Shown here: piece by piece, positions 1 through 15,300 of the stretch
Layout: each line of letters starts with the position of its first letter
Numbering within the stretch: the first letter of the stretch is position 1
DNA from: Caprimulgus europaeus
Lineage: Eukaryota > Chordata > Aves > Caprimulgiformes > Caprimulgidae
Direction: 5' to 3'
NCBI GenBank assembly: GCA_907165065.1
Contig: OU015532.1
Coordinates: forward strand, 41,332,839 to 41,396,838
DNA length: 64,000 nucleotides
Made by a program: the position numbers and the translations under genes
The notes under the pieces: model-generated
What the model saw: the letters and a program-made list of their open reading frames with translations, nothing else
Told to the model about the DNA's origin: nothing
Databases searched by the model: none

Positions 1-149
1 ATCTAAACAGGTTTCTCAGAAGGCATTTAGAGCCACCTCTGAAGATATAAAGAATGGCATCAAGTAATAATAATAAATGTAGGTAGTAATAGAAGCAGTA
101 CAGATGCACTCAGAGTAGGTTTATTTCCTCAGAGTAGTACTGCCCTTAC
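1..149 (-). other. MAPKBP1: Start of the next MAPKBP1 intron (running off the window)
   Basis: It begins with the gtaagg donor after exon w21. No further exon is visible in these bases. Confidence 0.8.
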
Positions 150-386
150 TTGGTTGATGTGCACAGGAAGATCTGCCTGCTCTTCTCTGTCATCCCCATT
201 GCTGTTTTGAGACAGTGAGTCTCGACTTGGAGAACGGGAAACAGAGAAAGACTCCAACTGACGCAAGTCAAGCATGGATTTCACAGTCATCTCTATGTTG
301 CCGGTTGGCTGGGACCAGCGCCCACGCTGCCGGGGCATCTTGCTCATCGGTGCCTCTGAGCGCTGGATTGCCGCTATCTCTTTGGC
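150..386 (-). CDS. MAPKBP1: MAPKBP1 exon w21: linker after the propellers, residues 793-871
   Basis: 237 nt (79 codons), phase 0-0, acceptor tccttcag, donor gtaagg. It begins [20 protein letters not shown], continues [20 protein letters not shown] and [20 protein letters not shown], and ends HINQ. The RGRW-QP and [11 protein letters not shown] blocks are conserved with human MAPKBP1, while the rest is diverged Ser-rich linker. This is the last exon in the window; the C-terminal coiled-coil part lies before position 1. Confidence 0.93.
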
Positions 387-3300
387 CTGAAGGAAATTGA
401 AAGACAGACAGTCTTAGGTACTGAGGGAAAAACAGGAGAGAAAACACAAGGCCCACAGAAAAGCACAATTATGTACATCTCCATAAAAGCCCCAAAGCTC
501 CCAGTGAGATAGCTTAAAATTCCTCCCTTAATCATAAAGCAACAAATAAAGATGATACTTTTGTTGCTGCTTCTTGCATAACTGAACATTTAAAAGCCTC
601 TCCTGGATCCAAGTATATAATCAGCTTCAGCACCACATGAGATTCAGGCGAGAAATGAAGGGGCAAAAGCATAACATCTGATGGAAAGATACTGATGTAA
701 AAATCCCAAGTGAAACTGTCTCTTAAACTAGGCTCTGTTTTGCCACCCCCAACTTGTTCTTCACAGAGAGGCTTCTCAATGGTTTCCTGCCCCAGCTGCA
801 CTTTTCCCACCAATGTGAATTAAGTTTTTAATCTCCATGGGAATTTCTTTTCCACTTTTCCTATGACAAGAAATACAATTTGAAGGTTTAGCAACTCACC
901 CTCCTCATTTCCCAATGTGAAAGGCTTCTTGAGAGGGTAAGGTCTGGATCTGGAAAGGGAAAGGGCAAAAGATCTATACCTTGTTGACATCCTTGGCCAG
1001 CAGTCCGGCTTTTTAAAGACTTCTTACCTCATCCTTCCTCAAAGGCAGCATTCCTACACCTTTTGAACCAGCAGACCACCACCAACACATGCTTTCCCAT
1101 AGACTACCAAATTGATGTATCAAAACTTTCATGGAGACGTATTGTTTTACAGAAGATTTTCACTAACTCAGCAAACCCATTGCAGAACACTTGCCACAGT
1201 GCAGTGGCCCACCAAAGGCTTGGGAAAAAACCCTGCTCTGATGCACTGTAGCATCTGTAGTAAAAATATCTCAAATTAGTAATGGTAATCTCTGCTGGAA
1301 GATTCATCAGACATTTGTAGAATCCTCCATGAGATCTCTTTTGGCTTCTGTGGATTTCTTATAGCTTGTAGACCCAAGCCCAGGACATTAATTCAAAATT
1401 CATTTAGCCAGCTAGAACTAGGAAGAAACTTGCCAATGTAACAACTGAATTTCTAGAGAACTCCAAACTGTACCTCTCTTCAGACACAGGAAGGGGCAAC
1501 TCCATGGTACCCATTGGTGTCAGTCCATCTGTTTCTGTCTTGGTCTTTCTCTTTCTGCCCATATCTTATTATCCCTAAGTCAGCGCCTCTCACCCTCTCC
1601 CCACTTCACATCCATGCCATTTTTCTCCATCTCTGCTCATGCCCTTCTCCCATTGATACCTGAGTCTCTCTCAGTGTTGCAGTTAGACTGGATATGAAAA
1701 GACTGCAGCCCACGTAACTCATCTTCATCATTCCCTTCGTCTTCACCATCCTTGTCACTGTCTGATGAGAGTGCAGGCACAGAGGACAGGGCAGAGATGG
1801 ACTCGTGCCTGGGAAGCAGGAATTGGAAGAAGTATTATGGTCTAGCTCAAGAATTGCCCACCATTTCAATCCTTATACCAGGCAGTTCTCCACCTTATCT
1901 CCATTCACACTCAGCAAGCTGTCTCAACTCTCCTAAACAGCCCTTGCTCTAGCAAAACCCATCTCTGAGAAACAGGGCAAGTTAAACCCTGCACAAAGGT
2001 GAGTAGAGCCACAGCAACTACCTCATATGTATGCAAGGATGACAGAAATCAGGACAGTAAACGAGTCTGAGAAAGTCAAGTGGAATGAAACTTGGCCTTC
2101 CATTTCAGACCCTGACAATTCATAAGGTCAAGATGGTAGACCATATTTGAAAGGCAAATATTTTTCCCACCCTTAAGCATTTCCTCTCTGTAACTTCTTT
2201 GCACATTAAAAATGTCATAGAGATACGCCCTGTTTGACAGCAATTGGGTGTATGGTAAATCATCACATAAGAGACAGGCTCACATCAAGGACTGCACCAC
2301 ACAGAACCTGCAGGCACAGCCCACTCACCGTAAGAGCCTTTTTTAGCCTTCAGGCACAAGGAATAAGGTAAAACATATTCTAGGCAGATCTTTAATCAAA
2401 GTAGATCAGACAAGTGTTCCCACACAGACCTCAGAGGCACTCCCAGCATAGAATTCCCCAATACCAATCAAGAACACTCACCAACCCCAAACTCTATCTT
2501 CCCTCTTTCTTCTCCTCTTCCCCACCCTCCCCTCACCCCTTCAGTCAACAGAACCAAATGAACTAATCTGCTTTGGACAATAATTGAACAAATGAAGAAT
2601 CCCTAACAAATAAATTTGAGTAGCGCCCACTCCACGGCTTTGAGCTAAAGTGCCAAACTCATCATTAGTGACATTTATAGGATATGACTGGTGGGAGTTG
2701 GGTGCCAAGCATTACTCATGAAATAAAAATGGCTCACCCACCAAATAGAGCCTGGTGAGGGATCAACTCCTCCTGCAACTGACAGACAGCAGGCAGTAGT
2801 GAAACATGGTAAGAAGTAGTTATTTTAATCTTTTCCCAAATAGTAGCAGAACATTAATTTCCATTTTATTAGGAGTGTCTCAGCAATAAGTACCAAACCC
2901 TTTCAGATGAGTGTTGAGGGGTTCTGGCAAAAAGAAGAGTGAAACTGACTGCAGTCTGCAGAGTCCTGCAGAGAAACAGTTTCATATTGGCTGCCCTCAG
3001 TTACTTTTGACATTTAAGTTTCTCCATCTCTTTCTCTTTTCTACTGTCCATCTTGTCACTCTCAGGTTCTTACACCTAAGCAGTGGAATCCCAACAAAGT
3101 TGAAGCACCACAGTATGTCTGAGGTTATGCCACATTTCATCCTATGAGGTATATTACATTTACATATGGTAGACAGTACTAACTTTGTATCAGTAACTTT
3201 GACAGCATCGTTCCACTTGTATTCTTCATGGTTGTTTGAGGAGTTCATTGAGGAAGAAGGGTTGGATTATTAGACATTTTAACATCTGACTGGCTGAATA

Positions 3301-6300
3301 CTTCACTACCATGAGGTAATATGGCAAGGCAAGGTTATGTGCTTGCTAAACTCCTGAATGTACTGTCATTGGTGTAAATGGAGAAGGGAGGATTGCTATC
3401 AATGTGTTTTATGTTACAAATAGAAGGATGGCCTCTGTCCATCAGATGATGACTGACAAAATTAGTAAGGAGGGAAAAAGTATACTGCAATATCCTCAAA
3501 GGAGCAGAGTGAGAGAACGCAAAATGTATTTTGGAAGTCAGATGGGAGTTTTTTCATACCTCACAGGAGTACCAAACAAATTATGAAGTCACTTGTGTCT
3601 GATACAAACGTAAGGTTATCTTGTATTATTCCAGCAAAAATTCATGCCCTCCTTCCATATCCTCCTTTTTGCAACTCGAATATGTTTTTCAAACTCAGTC
3701 CTGTGACTTGAAGGGAGATGATAACTGAATAGGGTTTTCAAAAGCATCTTTGTCCCACTGACTTGAAACTGAGATACTCCTGAAACTGAAACCTAGATTC
3801 ACAAGGTCTTGAGTGTTTTAACGGTTGCACTTGCCCAAGTCAATCTCTCAATCCAGGCTTCGCTACTTTCTCCTTTCTTTCCCTGCCTTCCTTGATGTAC
3901 TCTGGATTTTCTTCCAAGCCCCTCTGTTGCACACATGTCCTCAACACTCTTCCTCAGCTCTTGTTCATGCTTAGATGGAAGTCAGGGTAATTGTAGGGTG
4001 AGGTTTCAAGCAAGGGAGCTGTTTCCAAATAAGCACCCCATGTGAGCATTCTGAAAGCAAAGGAATAAGACTTCGGGGGTTTGCTGAATTCCTGCTGAGA
4101 GCAGGTTCAGCCAAACCCCAACAAAGCATCACTATACCAGAATGAATGTTTCAGAGTAGCTACTCCCAAATAGCATGTACAGACATGTCCAGTTCTCATG
4201 AAGCATGTGACTTGGAGTAAGGATTTTAATTGTCCTTCCTCTTGTCTTCTCCCTTTGCTGCAGAACTATCCCATTCTAGTACCATGCCTGGGTCTTGTTC
4301 TGTACAGATGGGCAGAGTCTGTTGCACTTGAGCTCCCAGGTTCTGACGGGTCTGCCAGTATGGGGTCAATGGCAGAGAAGGTCCTTCAGTTAGAAAGTCT
4401 TCAGGACCCAATTACAGACTTAGAAATGTCTTTATGGAGTTCTAGTATTAAGACCTCTGATATTAGGTACTCTGTATTCTTTTGCATGTCCTGAATTCAA
4501 CCCTTCTTTCTTAAAACAAAACAAAACAGACAAGAATGGCAACTATCCATTTAAAGAAGTATGTTGTCAGCACTCCCACTCTGATCTTGTGCTACTTAAA
4601 CCCTCAGCTTTAAGGGCCTATTTATGAAACCGTAACATCCTATGTGGTAGGGATCACTAGTAGATTGCCTCCCTTCCAGATGCCTAAGAGTTTTAAAAAT
4701 AAAGTTACCCTGCTTTTCCCCACAGAAAGATCACAGTGCTGCTGATTTCAGAGTTCCCCTGACATTCCAACTGCAACAGTTCAGCACAGACTCAGGCACC
4801 GCTTCTGATCTAGCATCAAAAACCTGTCCCATTCTGAGCCCTGGAATCTGCACAGCTTTCCTGGACTGGACCAAAGCCTCTCTGAGAATTTGTTAAGAAG
4901 CTCTTCTTTCTAAATATATCTGAGGGCACAGAATACTTCTTCAGCTTACCTATATTAGTTTTAGGCAAGTTAATTTGGATAACATTTCTATCTCCTGCTA
5001 CTTATACTGGAGCTTCAATGAAAGTCACAGAAAAAGGGACTTTTAAAGTTAAAATTAAAAAAATATAAATGCTCAGCTAAAACATGACTATAAGCCCTGC
5101 AAACATTCCACAGAAAAATCAGTTTTTAAAACTTCCCTTCCAAAAATGTGACACAAGCTTTCTAAACAACAAATGCATACTTGGATCAAAATCAAAACTG
5201 TATTAAAAGACTTTTACATGGTTCCTTCTCTGAAAATATAAATGCCTCAAAACCAAAATGTATCAGCTATATCAGCTGAGTACAAGTTCTATTATCCCAA
5301 ACAATCAAAGCTCCTCATGTTCAGTAGATGAGAGAAAAGCACACATCTGCAATTATCACAACCAGAGGCAGAACTGAAAGGCTCTCAAGGGCACTGTGGA
5401 GAACTGTGGATCATATAGGTCAGATCAGTTTCTAATATGATGACCTATAGAGGTGAGTCAGATAAATCCTTCAGAGGAGAACTTGAGTTTCTCTAGAAGT
5501 TTTTAGATGGACTGAAAAGTCTGAGACTCCAGTTTGGAGAGAAGGTTGGATGAAGAAAGGTTATGACAGAAGTTTACAAAACCATGAGGATTACAGATAG
5601 CTGGATGCAGAACTACAGTTCACCAAAGTTCACAATATTTGGGAGCAGGGAGCTTTCAACGAACCTTTCAGGAGTGCGGTTTAATAGAGACAAAAAAAAA
5701 AAAGTTGTCCTTTCCACCTGAGAGCAGTGAAATCTTGGAACTTGTCAACATGGTAGGCTGCAGAGGCAGACAATATTACAAAGTTGAAAAAGGATTTATA
5801 CAAATTCAGTGGACAATGGGTCCATGATCAAATACTAAAAGGAACAGGCAGAGAGATACCTCCTAACATAACCCAATACAACAACTGAGCATGAGGCAAA
5901 TGGACCACAAAGGTCCATATAACAAGGTTTACAGTGTCTCACTAAATAGCATCTTCCTTTGCCACTGTCACAGGCAGAATAGTGGCCTTCATGGAGCACT
6001 GGTTTAACCCAGAATGGCATTTTTATGCTCCAGATGTTATTCACCTGGGCCAATCCCTGTCTGGCCAGTCACAGCTGGATAGAGACAGCACTGTCCTCAA
6101 CTGGAAATCTTCATCTCCTCTCTGCCTTCTCCGTTCAGTTTTGTTTCCCCAGTATTATTTTGATTATTCAAATTGTCATACATTCATACCATGAAACTAA
6201 GAGAATGCATTACTATCCTCACCACATTCTACCAATACCATCCTAGAGACAATATCGTATAACAAATGACATATCACCAGGCAAGGACCCTTCTTATCCT

Positions 6301-9300
6301 ACTGTGAGTCCTTTTGAGACAACCGTTTGACACCACAAGGTGCAACCCCAGTCTCCACTGCAACTCACACAGACAGACTTTGGAAACACAACCAGAACAG
6401 GTACAGGGCACCTAGAAAACCAATCTTATTCAAGTTCATTAGTTTTACTTCTCCCACCTCAGTATTGCTGTTCCAATAGGCTCTTCCTCCATATTCAATC
6501 CCAATCCAAAATGGTTTGGAGTTATGTCTTTGCTGATCTCCAGAGACCACAGCGGTCGATCAAAACTGAAAACAAGCTTTCAAAGCTGACCAAACAAGTA
6601 GATTCCAGGCTTGCAAAGAGGTTACCAAACAAGTTTAATAAAGTGCTGGGCTTGGCGTGGCACTAACACCGCCCTTCAGCAAGCGTCTGTGATGGAAACA
6701 AGTATCACCTCATGCAGAAGAGGACTGGGATTATCTGTCACAGGCTGAGCCTCGCCAGCCTAAGGCTGCAGCTGCTGAAATAATTGGGAGTCTGCTATAA
6801 AAAGCACATTGCTTGACAGCTCCAGAATTTTGGCTAGAAAAGAAGCTTCCTGAGTTTTCCCAGCATCATTACCAAAAGCACTTATTAGACAAGACTCGTT
6901 TCAAGAATGAGCAGATCAAGACTTTCCCAAATGAAACTATGCAGGCAGACTTGTTTCAACATTACATGCTCCCAAAGGGAGTGGGAAGGTCCCAGTGATA
7001 ACTCTTACAACCAGTGTGGTTAGTCCTCCCAACGCTTTGGCACTTGTATATCCAGAACACAACCTGTAGTCATTCGGAGGAAGAAAATTCTGGGACACAG
7101 CATAAAAAATCTGTTTATTCTTTTTTCCCCAACTTTGACCCCTATCAGCTCGGTCAGGACTCTCTCCTGCATTGCTTACAGTCAAATTAGTCTCAGCTAC
7201 CTACTAACTACAGAGAAATCAAATACATTATACTAATAATCCATAACCCCCTATCACTCTTCTGTTTAAAAACAGAGTCTGTGTTTAAGCACCACTTTTT
7301 AAAGAAAGGTCACCAGATAAATTTAGATCTATTCAGTTTGTAGGCTCTGGTACTTTGTTTTTAGATATGTTGTTTACTGAGAAAAAAAAATATCTAGCTG
7401 CCAAGAACATTTCTCATGGAAATTATTATTATTATATTTATTATTTATATTATAATTATTTTTAGGTGACCTTTCTCAAAGCCTCCAAAAATAGTTGAAA
7501 AAAGAAACAGCCCAACTGTAAGGACTCTTTCAGAATTATGATCAACATGGCAAACTCATATAGCTCACAGGTATACTTCAGTTCTGACACTGTCAAAAAC
7601 AGCCTTTAAATAGCATTCAGTCTAGATCCAGAGAACTTTATTCATGAAGGAGCAAGGCTTCCCTGGTGGGATGCTGTGTACCAGTCTCAGTACTGATAGG
7701 TAAACTGTTTATTAAAGTTTCTGACCCCACCACTAAACTAACTTAAGACACAAGGGGCATTGCAATCAGCGAAGCAACACAGAAAATCTGGAAGATCATA
7801 GTCAGGCCTCTATATCCAAAGAGGGGTACAAAACCTGTGGCAAATCCAACAGAAGAGTCAGAGAACTTTTGGAAGACACTATCAGTGAAGACAGCAGAAA
7901 CCTTACAGTTGAATCCCAGTGACACACTTTTCATGTGAAATCTACAAAGCCAGCCACGTCTTCTCAGTCTACTCTGCTCACCTCATGAGTCCAGCTGTCT
8001 TGTGCGGAGGAGACTTTTCTGCCTGCTTCCCCCTCTGCTTCATGTCAGACAGTCGCTGCCGCATGTTGATGGTCATCTCTGAGCTCAGACGCCAGATGAA
8101 GATACAGCTGAAAGACAGAAAGGGAAGGCTGGGGTCAGGTGTCATTCAGTTTACTGATATTATCAATTCCTACTGCAGAGGCAAACAAGAACCCTTCTAC
8201 CTGTGGTGAGGAGAGACACACACAGAAACAGATTCACAGAAACTCAGTCCCATCACAAGCCTCATGAGAAAAAGGTAAAACCTGCCTGACAAAGACATCC
8301 TGTGGGCAAGAGCAAGTGCAGAGATATTTGTACAGACTCAGCTCTGATCCTATACCTTTATTTGACTATCTGACCAGGTACTGAGGGAAATACCATAACA
8401 AGCCCCTCCACAGGCAGCAGAATAATCGGAGCCTACAGATGTCCTCTGCATCCTCTAACAGTGGCTACGCTGCAGCCTCTGACTGCAACTACCCCCCCAC
8501 CCAAGGCCTTCCTCATGCCCACCATCCCATGGACTCTCTGTGGTATAATAACTGTTAAGCTTAATATGGCAGTACTTTTTGCAGTCAGGGTGCCCCTGAT
8601 TTTACTTGGGACTCCCTGCAGGAATCTTCTACGATTTTGGTTTGATTGAATATGGTCAGTGGATTCAAAAGCATTTAAGAGATGGAAACAGTATGACCTC
8701 ATTGGTCTCATTTTCTTCAGAAATCTGGCTAAAAAATTTTAAAACCCAATAAATTCCTTATCGCATTATAGAAAAATCACCTTCAGCTACTAGCAAGTAA
8801 AATGATCAGCATTTTCTTTGAAATCTAACATCAGTGTGAACTAATTCTTTTCTTCTCACCCATCTTTCCTGTGTAGCTGAGTATGCTTACACTGATGTAG
8901 AAACACAGGTGGTGCTTTTACTATCATTTCTAAAATACTGCACACTACTTCAGAATCCAAACAGGATTTAATCAAGTTCTTCAAGACCCATCAGTGCCAC
9001 CTTACTCCAATTCATCAAGGTGCTTTCAACAAGGGGCCTTCCCCTCTTCCTTGCTAGTTTGTAAAGATTCATTTGCTCTGCCATTTTGAACAATGGCCAT
9101 GAACTTTGGTCTCCTGGACCTGAGGTGAGGCAAATGCCAAAAGAACCAGGATCCTGAATGCCTGCATCTTCTCTATTTTGTTCCCCCCAGAAGAACACAT
9201 TTAAAAAGGTTTTATTTCCATGCCATACAAAAAGAAAACAGAGGCCTCACTCTGCAGTCTGTGGAGGTTCAAATGAAAAACTAAAAAATCCCTTTTGTCC

Positions 9301-12300
9301 TCAGTGCCACTCCCTTTATGACAAAGCTCAGGAACATCACTCCCAGCTACTGAAGTCACACACAGATGCTTCCTATCAACAGTGAACACGCTGTCATGCT
9401 CCTGCATCAGCTTTTCAGCCAGGAGAAGGTGGTGAGGCACTGCATCTGGGAACTATAGCAACCCAGGGACAGCCAGCTGCTTCCCTTCAAGCAGCAGCTC
9501 TCTCAAACTTAACAGCAACCATAATCTGTTGCTGAGAAAATACTGACAAGCAGGAAACAAATCAGAAAGCAAATGTGCCTTGTTAATTTATCCCACCCCT
9601 GCAGCTATCAAACCTAGAGATAAGCAGCAAAGAGTATGAATGTGTAAATACATTAACATTCAACACAAAGCTCTACAGAAGCATGCTGCCACCTACTACT
9701 TTTGCTGCCTTTTTTTTTTCCTTGCAGTACTTTTCTCACATGGATCTCCCAGCCCTTGTGGCCTTCTCCGTCTCCATTTCTCTTTCTATTCTCACTTTTA
9801 TTCTTTGCACATGTTGCTGTGCGTGAACAGACTATTTCCCCTGTTCTCCTTTGAAAAAACACACTTTCTCCTCTCCTTACAGCAAAGTTCTTCACTAATC
9901 CCTTCCTCACTTCTCACCCACCTCCTTCACATCTTTAGTCAAGAAAAAGACCCTTTGGATCATGGAAATGGTCAACAAGGGAACACTGTGCTAAATCATG
10001 AGGATCACTAGGGACCTCAAACCATCCCTGTTTCTGGAATTTAATCAGAAATCCACAAAAGGATTCTCTTTTCCTGGAACTTTTCCCCTAACCTATTTAC
10101 CCATGAAAGGTAGAAAGAAGAAAACCAAATTATTTACTTTTTACTGAAAGACAGAAATAACCAACTGGTGTAATTTAATGTGATATGTTGTATGTTCTGT
10201 AGCAACTCATCCTCTAAAACTCTTTTTCTGGTTCAATTGTGGTTTATTAATAGAAAAGAGAAAGAGAGAATCTGGGTTGCTGTGGACTTAAAATAGCACT
10301 CCAGGAACCACCTTTCTCAAATAAAAATTCAACTTGGTTCAGCTGATTTAAGCATTGACTGATTGCAGAAGTAGTGAGTCCACTTACCTCTACAATCACC
10401 ACATTAGGCATGGATTCTCCTTTTCCCCTTGGGCTCAGGCTGGTGATTACTTAAGTTTTTGGTGAGCTGGTTTAGTGAGCTAAATCAGCAAAAATCTCAA
10501 GTTTGGGGAAGGGTGGCGGGGTGGTGCTGTTGTAGTGGCCTGAATCAGCTTAATAAGAGGTCAACCACACCACAGCTGACTTAGGGGAGTGGAGAAGACG
10601 ACGAGATGGACAGGAGCCAAGAGTGGGGACAGGGTTGTCCCTTTGTGCTGCTAGACAGGCTCATTCACTGGGTGAAACCTTACCAACAGCAGTACTGTAA
10701 GACAAAGTTTTGGCACCACTGGTCAGACTATCACAAGCTGCTTTACATTACAGACCTGAAGGCTGGTAAGGAAACAGGGCACATCCCTGTCTCCTCTCCA
10801 GCAGGGAATAGTACCTGCACTCAGAAAACCACAAGGGAAGCACTTCACACAGGTGTGTCATTCCCTGGAAGGATAATATGAGCTCTGTGAGCTTTGCCAA
10901 CAGCACACGCTTAGGATTCAGAAAGTTCTGAGGTTTCTTTGGAATTCATAAAACATCTCTCATTAAAAAAAAATAAATAAATTCTACCTTCCCTCAGGAC
11001 ACTCTTTAAATCCAGTGCAAGATGGCATGAGCTGACACCACAAACAAGCAAATCCCTCTTACCTGTCACCAGAAACAGAGATCAGATGTTTGCAGTCGTT
11101 ACTGAATTTCATCCCGGTTACGATCTCTGTGTGAAATAAAGCATAAGAAAAAAAAAAAACTCTTCTCTAAATTATTCCAATGGACAAAAGAGATCATTAG
11201 CCAAAGAGTCTATCTGTGCTCAGTAACTCAAATTCTGATCAAAGCCAACACACTTCACAGATCAGTATGACCCAATTATCATAACCATTTAACAAAGAAT
11301 GCAGGCAAAATAAGCACAAAGACTGAAGTCTCTTTTTGCCTGTAACAGAATAGCCTCTGCGTGGTAGGAGCTGAGGGTTTAACACAACAAAACATAATAT
11401 ACACTGAAAAAACACAACTACCCTATAGGCTGTTAGAAAAACTGTGTAAACAAAGAGATGGTTTGACAGGCATCTGCGTGCTTGTGTTTTGCAATGCAAA
11501 AAAAGTTGAAATTGCAATGAAATAAGCTATAACACTTCAGCCAACCATAACCAACTCCAAAATACTCATTGGGTAAACTTTGGTCAGTAGGAACCTTCAG
11601 AGAGCTTTGACTAGTATCAGACCCTGCTATACAGTCATCAGCAGGAAAAATCCATCTCCAGACGTTTACGTGCCTTACCTGAATGTCCATACATGGTTGC
11701 AACACACTCGCCAGAATAGAAATCGAAGATGGAGAGGTTCTTGTCAGAACAACTGGTTGCAATATAAAGACCAGAAGGATCTGTTTGCACCTGGTTTAGT
11801 AGATAAGAGAAGTGCAAAGATCTGCTGAGAACGTGCCTTGAAACTGCATGAACATGGCACAGAACACCCAGAACAGTCATAGTAGTTAAAAGAATAAAAT
11901 GCAAGTAGCTCCCACACGACTCCAATTGAGTACCAGGCTACTCAGCATCCTAGGACAAATCTCCAACCTGACTGGAGTGTTAAAACTATCTCCAACCTAA
12001 TCAGAGACTAAAGGCACCTACATTAAACGCCTTCATGACTGTGAAGGCACCACCACCAATGGACAGACCTCTCTCCTACCTCCTTTTAACCATTGGGGTC
12101 TTACTTCCTTCTATCTTAAGATCAAAATAAAACAACACCCTACACCTGCCAAAACACTCTCCCCCACGCCCCCACTCCCCCCCAAAAAATTGGATCTGAC
12201 AGAGTTAAGTGAAATATTAAATTACTCCAATCCTGATGAGAGAAATCAAAAAAGAACTCAACACTGCAGAGAAATTGTCTTTGATAATGATGCTGTCAAA

Positions 12301-15300
12301 TCTCCAGCATCTGCAACTCCCATTTTTGGGTTGATTTGTTGATTGGTTTGTTGTTTTTTTTCCCCATATACACTCATATTTTGCTTTATCTTGGATGAAA
12401 TATAAAAGCCCCTCCAAATGCCTCACTAGGTCTAAAGCAGCACTACACAGCAAATCCAGCTACTGTCACCAAATGTCCTGCTTTATCCTTTGTAGAACTT
12501 TAAGGAACTGACAATGAAAAAGTATGGTTTTTTGAGGGAGATGTGGTATTTAAATAATGAAAACATTTTTATTTTGTTGCTGTATCTTTTGCTTCACATG
12601 TCACTGTTTGGGTTCTACTTGTTAAACTGCAACGTATATTACGATCTCAGAACAACATGCCAAGAAAGTTTAAATTCCAGTGACAACCATAATCCCTTGG
12701 TTACATAATTGTCCTAAAAATTAACAAAGCAGCAATAAAAATAATTGAGGTTCCTCACTTGAGCTACACATGGAAAAAAAAAAACAAACAAACCCAAAAC
12801 ATAAAGGATATTAAAAACAAAAAATCCAGCTCCCAGCAACATTTCATGGTTTGTGGTCTGAGAAAGATATAATCAAGCACCTGAGCTTACCAGCAATGAA
12901 GTGTAGCAAAAATTTTTCATTTTCATTACTCTGGTTTATAAAAAACTTTATAATAGGCAAAGAGAAAGAGAATTTATCTTTCTCTGTAAAACAGAAGAGG
13001 TGGCACTGATCAAAGCTGTTTGCTATCCTCTCCCTTCTTCCTTATTTACACCCACCAATAATACTGCTGCCCTGCGCAGCTGAACAGAAATTTTTGTTTT
13101 GAAAAGTAGAAAAATTATCAGTGAAAACAATTATGATGAAGAATCTTGTTTGGCAACTTGAGAGCTATTTTGGTTGTGCAAATTGGTTTTCCCCCTTTAA
13201 AGACAAGAATGCAAATTTTCCACATTCCAGTGTTCTGGCATCACTCTTAACACCAAATCTTGAATGCACCAGGGGAAGCCCAGGACAGTGGCAGCAGGAG
13301 CATGGCCTAGATGCATTCAGCAGGTGAGAAACATGAATAGACTCTTTCTAAGCGGTACAAGGCTTGTCCAACACTCCAAGACCTGAAGAATACATGTTTT
13401 TCAGGACAGATGCTACTTAATTTCATCAACTTATAAAGCTGCATTTGTATTTGCCCTCTGGCAAACAAAAATTTCTCAAAACACCGATCAACAGGCAGCT
13501 CCACCTTAAAAATCCTGACAAAAGTAGGCAAGGAAGACAGAATGAGCTCTCTGGAGCGGAAAGTAAAGGATTAAAGTAAACGGACTAAATAATCTCCTGA
13601 CAGATACTGGAGCTGTTGTACTTGCTTTTACAGCATGGGCCTGTGTCTCTCTCCAGAAACAAGACAGAGAGAAGTTATGGCTCAACTTCAGCATTCATTG
13701 ACTCTTTTCCTCTTTTAGTCTGATGGAACTCAAATATCTTACCAGCCCTTAAGGATGGAGGTAGGAGGAAGCAGCAGCAGGATAAGGGAGAAAGTATAGG
13801 GCAAGGAAAAAAAAAAATTATCGTGTTCAGATTTGTATTTCATTTTCTCAGCCCTGAGCTGCATTCAGAATAGCTGAAAAATAAAGGAAAAGGGAAGAAA
13901 GAAAAAGACAGCTTACTTTGATGAGGGTGCCGTCTTCACCTTGGGATCCCTTGTAAAGCTTCTTCTGTTTCCCACTGCTTATGTTGAAAACCCTGAGAAG
14001 ATGACATAAGACAACATTGCTCATTTTGCCCAGGTACTGCTCAGTGGCGCTTGTCACCAGGATCCTTTTCTCTTTCTGCTTCTCATTCCACATGAGATGC
14101 AGGGAACAGAATTGAGCCACACAGAGTGGAAAAATTACCTCTAAGAACTATAACCAGCAATCATTTAAATGGTCCAAGAAACCACCTGAAAAGTAATGTA
14201 GGGGCCCAAGACTGAATGATATTTTAAATCTCAAGCAGATTACCTGAATTAAAAAACTGAGGCTTGACTCTCAAGCCAGTAATAAAAAAGCATACTATCA
14301 TGGAACTGAAGCAGAGGTCGAATGGGAGGGAACAAGCCTTGCCATGCTTTACATAGCAGGAATGGCTTTTAATAGGCTTCAGTCAGTCCTCCCTGCTACA
14401 AAATATCTGTGGCTCCTTCATACTAGAGGAAAGGGTTAAGAGAGCAATGCCCTTTACTTATATTAGAACACAAAACCAAATTACATTCAGCAGTGGTAAT
14501 TAGCTGTGACCAAAACTCTCAGCATCTCAACCAGATACAGGAGGAGACACAAAACTACAGTCTCCTTTGCTTTGAAGGTAGAAGCAGACAGATTGGAGAA
14601 ATGGATAAAAAGGGAGCAGAGAATGGATTCCACTTGTCCAAAGACACTCACACCTAGCTCAGTGTCAGGTTCCTTCAGTCCCAGCTATTCCACAGGACCT
14701 CACAGCTTCTTATCAGGCATTCTTTTAAAAGCAAAAATTACCACAGCACAGAAATTCTTGCCCCACAGCTCAAAGGAAGGCACGCTTGCTCTCCCAGTAG
14801 AAAGACTTTGCTCTACAGAGCAACCCAGTGAGAAGCCAAGGGCATTTTCATATATCCACAGCTTTTTATCAGCAAGGTGGTAGGCACAATTCAACCTCAG
14901 AGTGTGAAGTAAGGCCTCAGATCTGTCTGAAAATGCTGTGTCAAAAAAACTAGAGGAACAATGGTGGAGATGGGGCCACCTTGGCCAACCCATATATGAC
15001 TGCAAAAATATTTTCATGACAAGTAAACTAACCTGATGTTACGATCCTGGCATCCAATAGCTGCGTATTTCCAGCTGGGGTCCACATCCATGTCATACAG
15101 AGTGGTCTTCCGAACAATGTGATGTGTTCGGGTAAACTGAACCCCTTCTCCTGTCTAAGCATGTGGGTAAAGACTGTGTCAAAATCAAGTAGTTAACCAT
15201 TATTTAAAACTTCTAAATACAGATGAGTGCTCTCACACAGCCAGTACATACCAATCCTTCCCACTAACCAGGACTGCTGGGAGCAGCTGGGACTGGAGGC

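Noticed and set aside
15151-15154. Alternative acceptor (acag) for exon w14
   Set aside because: Using it leaves the join to w13 out of frame; the ag four bases upstream in transcript sense keeps TGEGVQF in frame.
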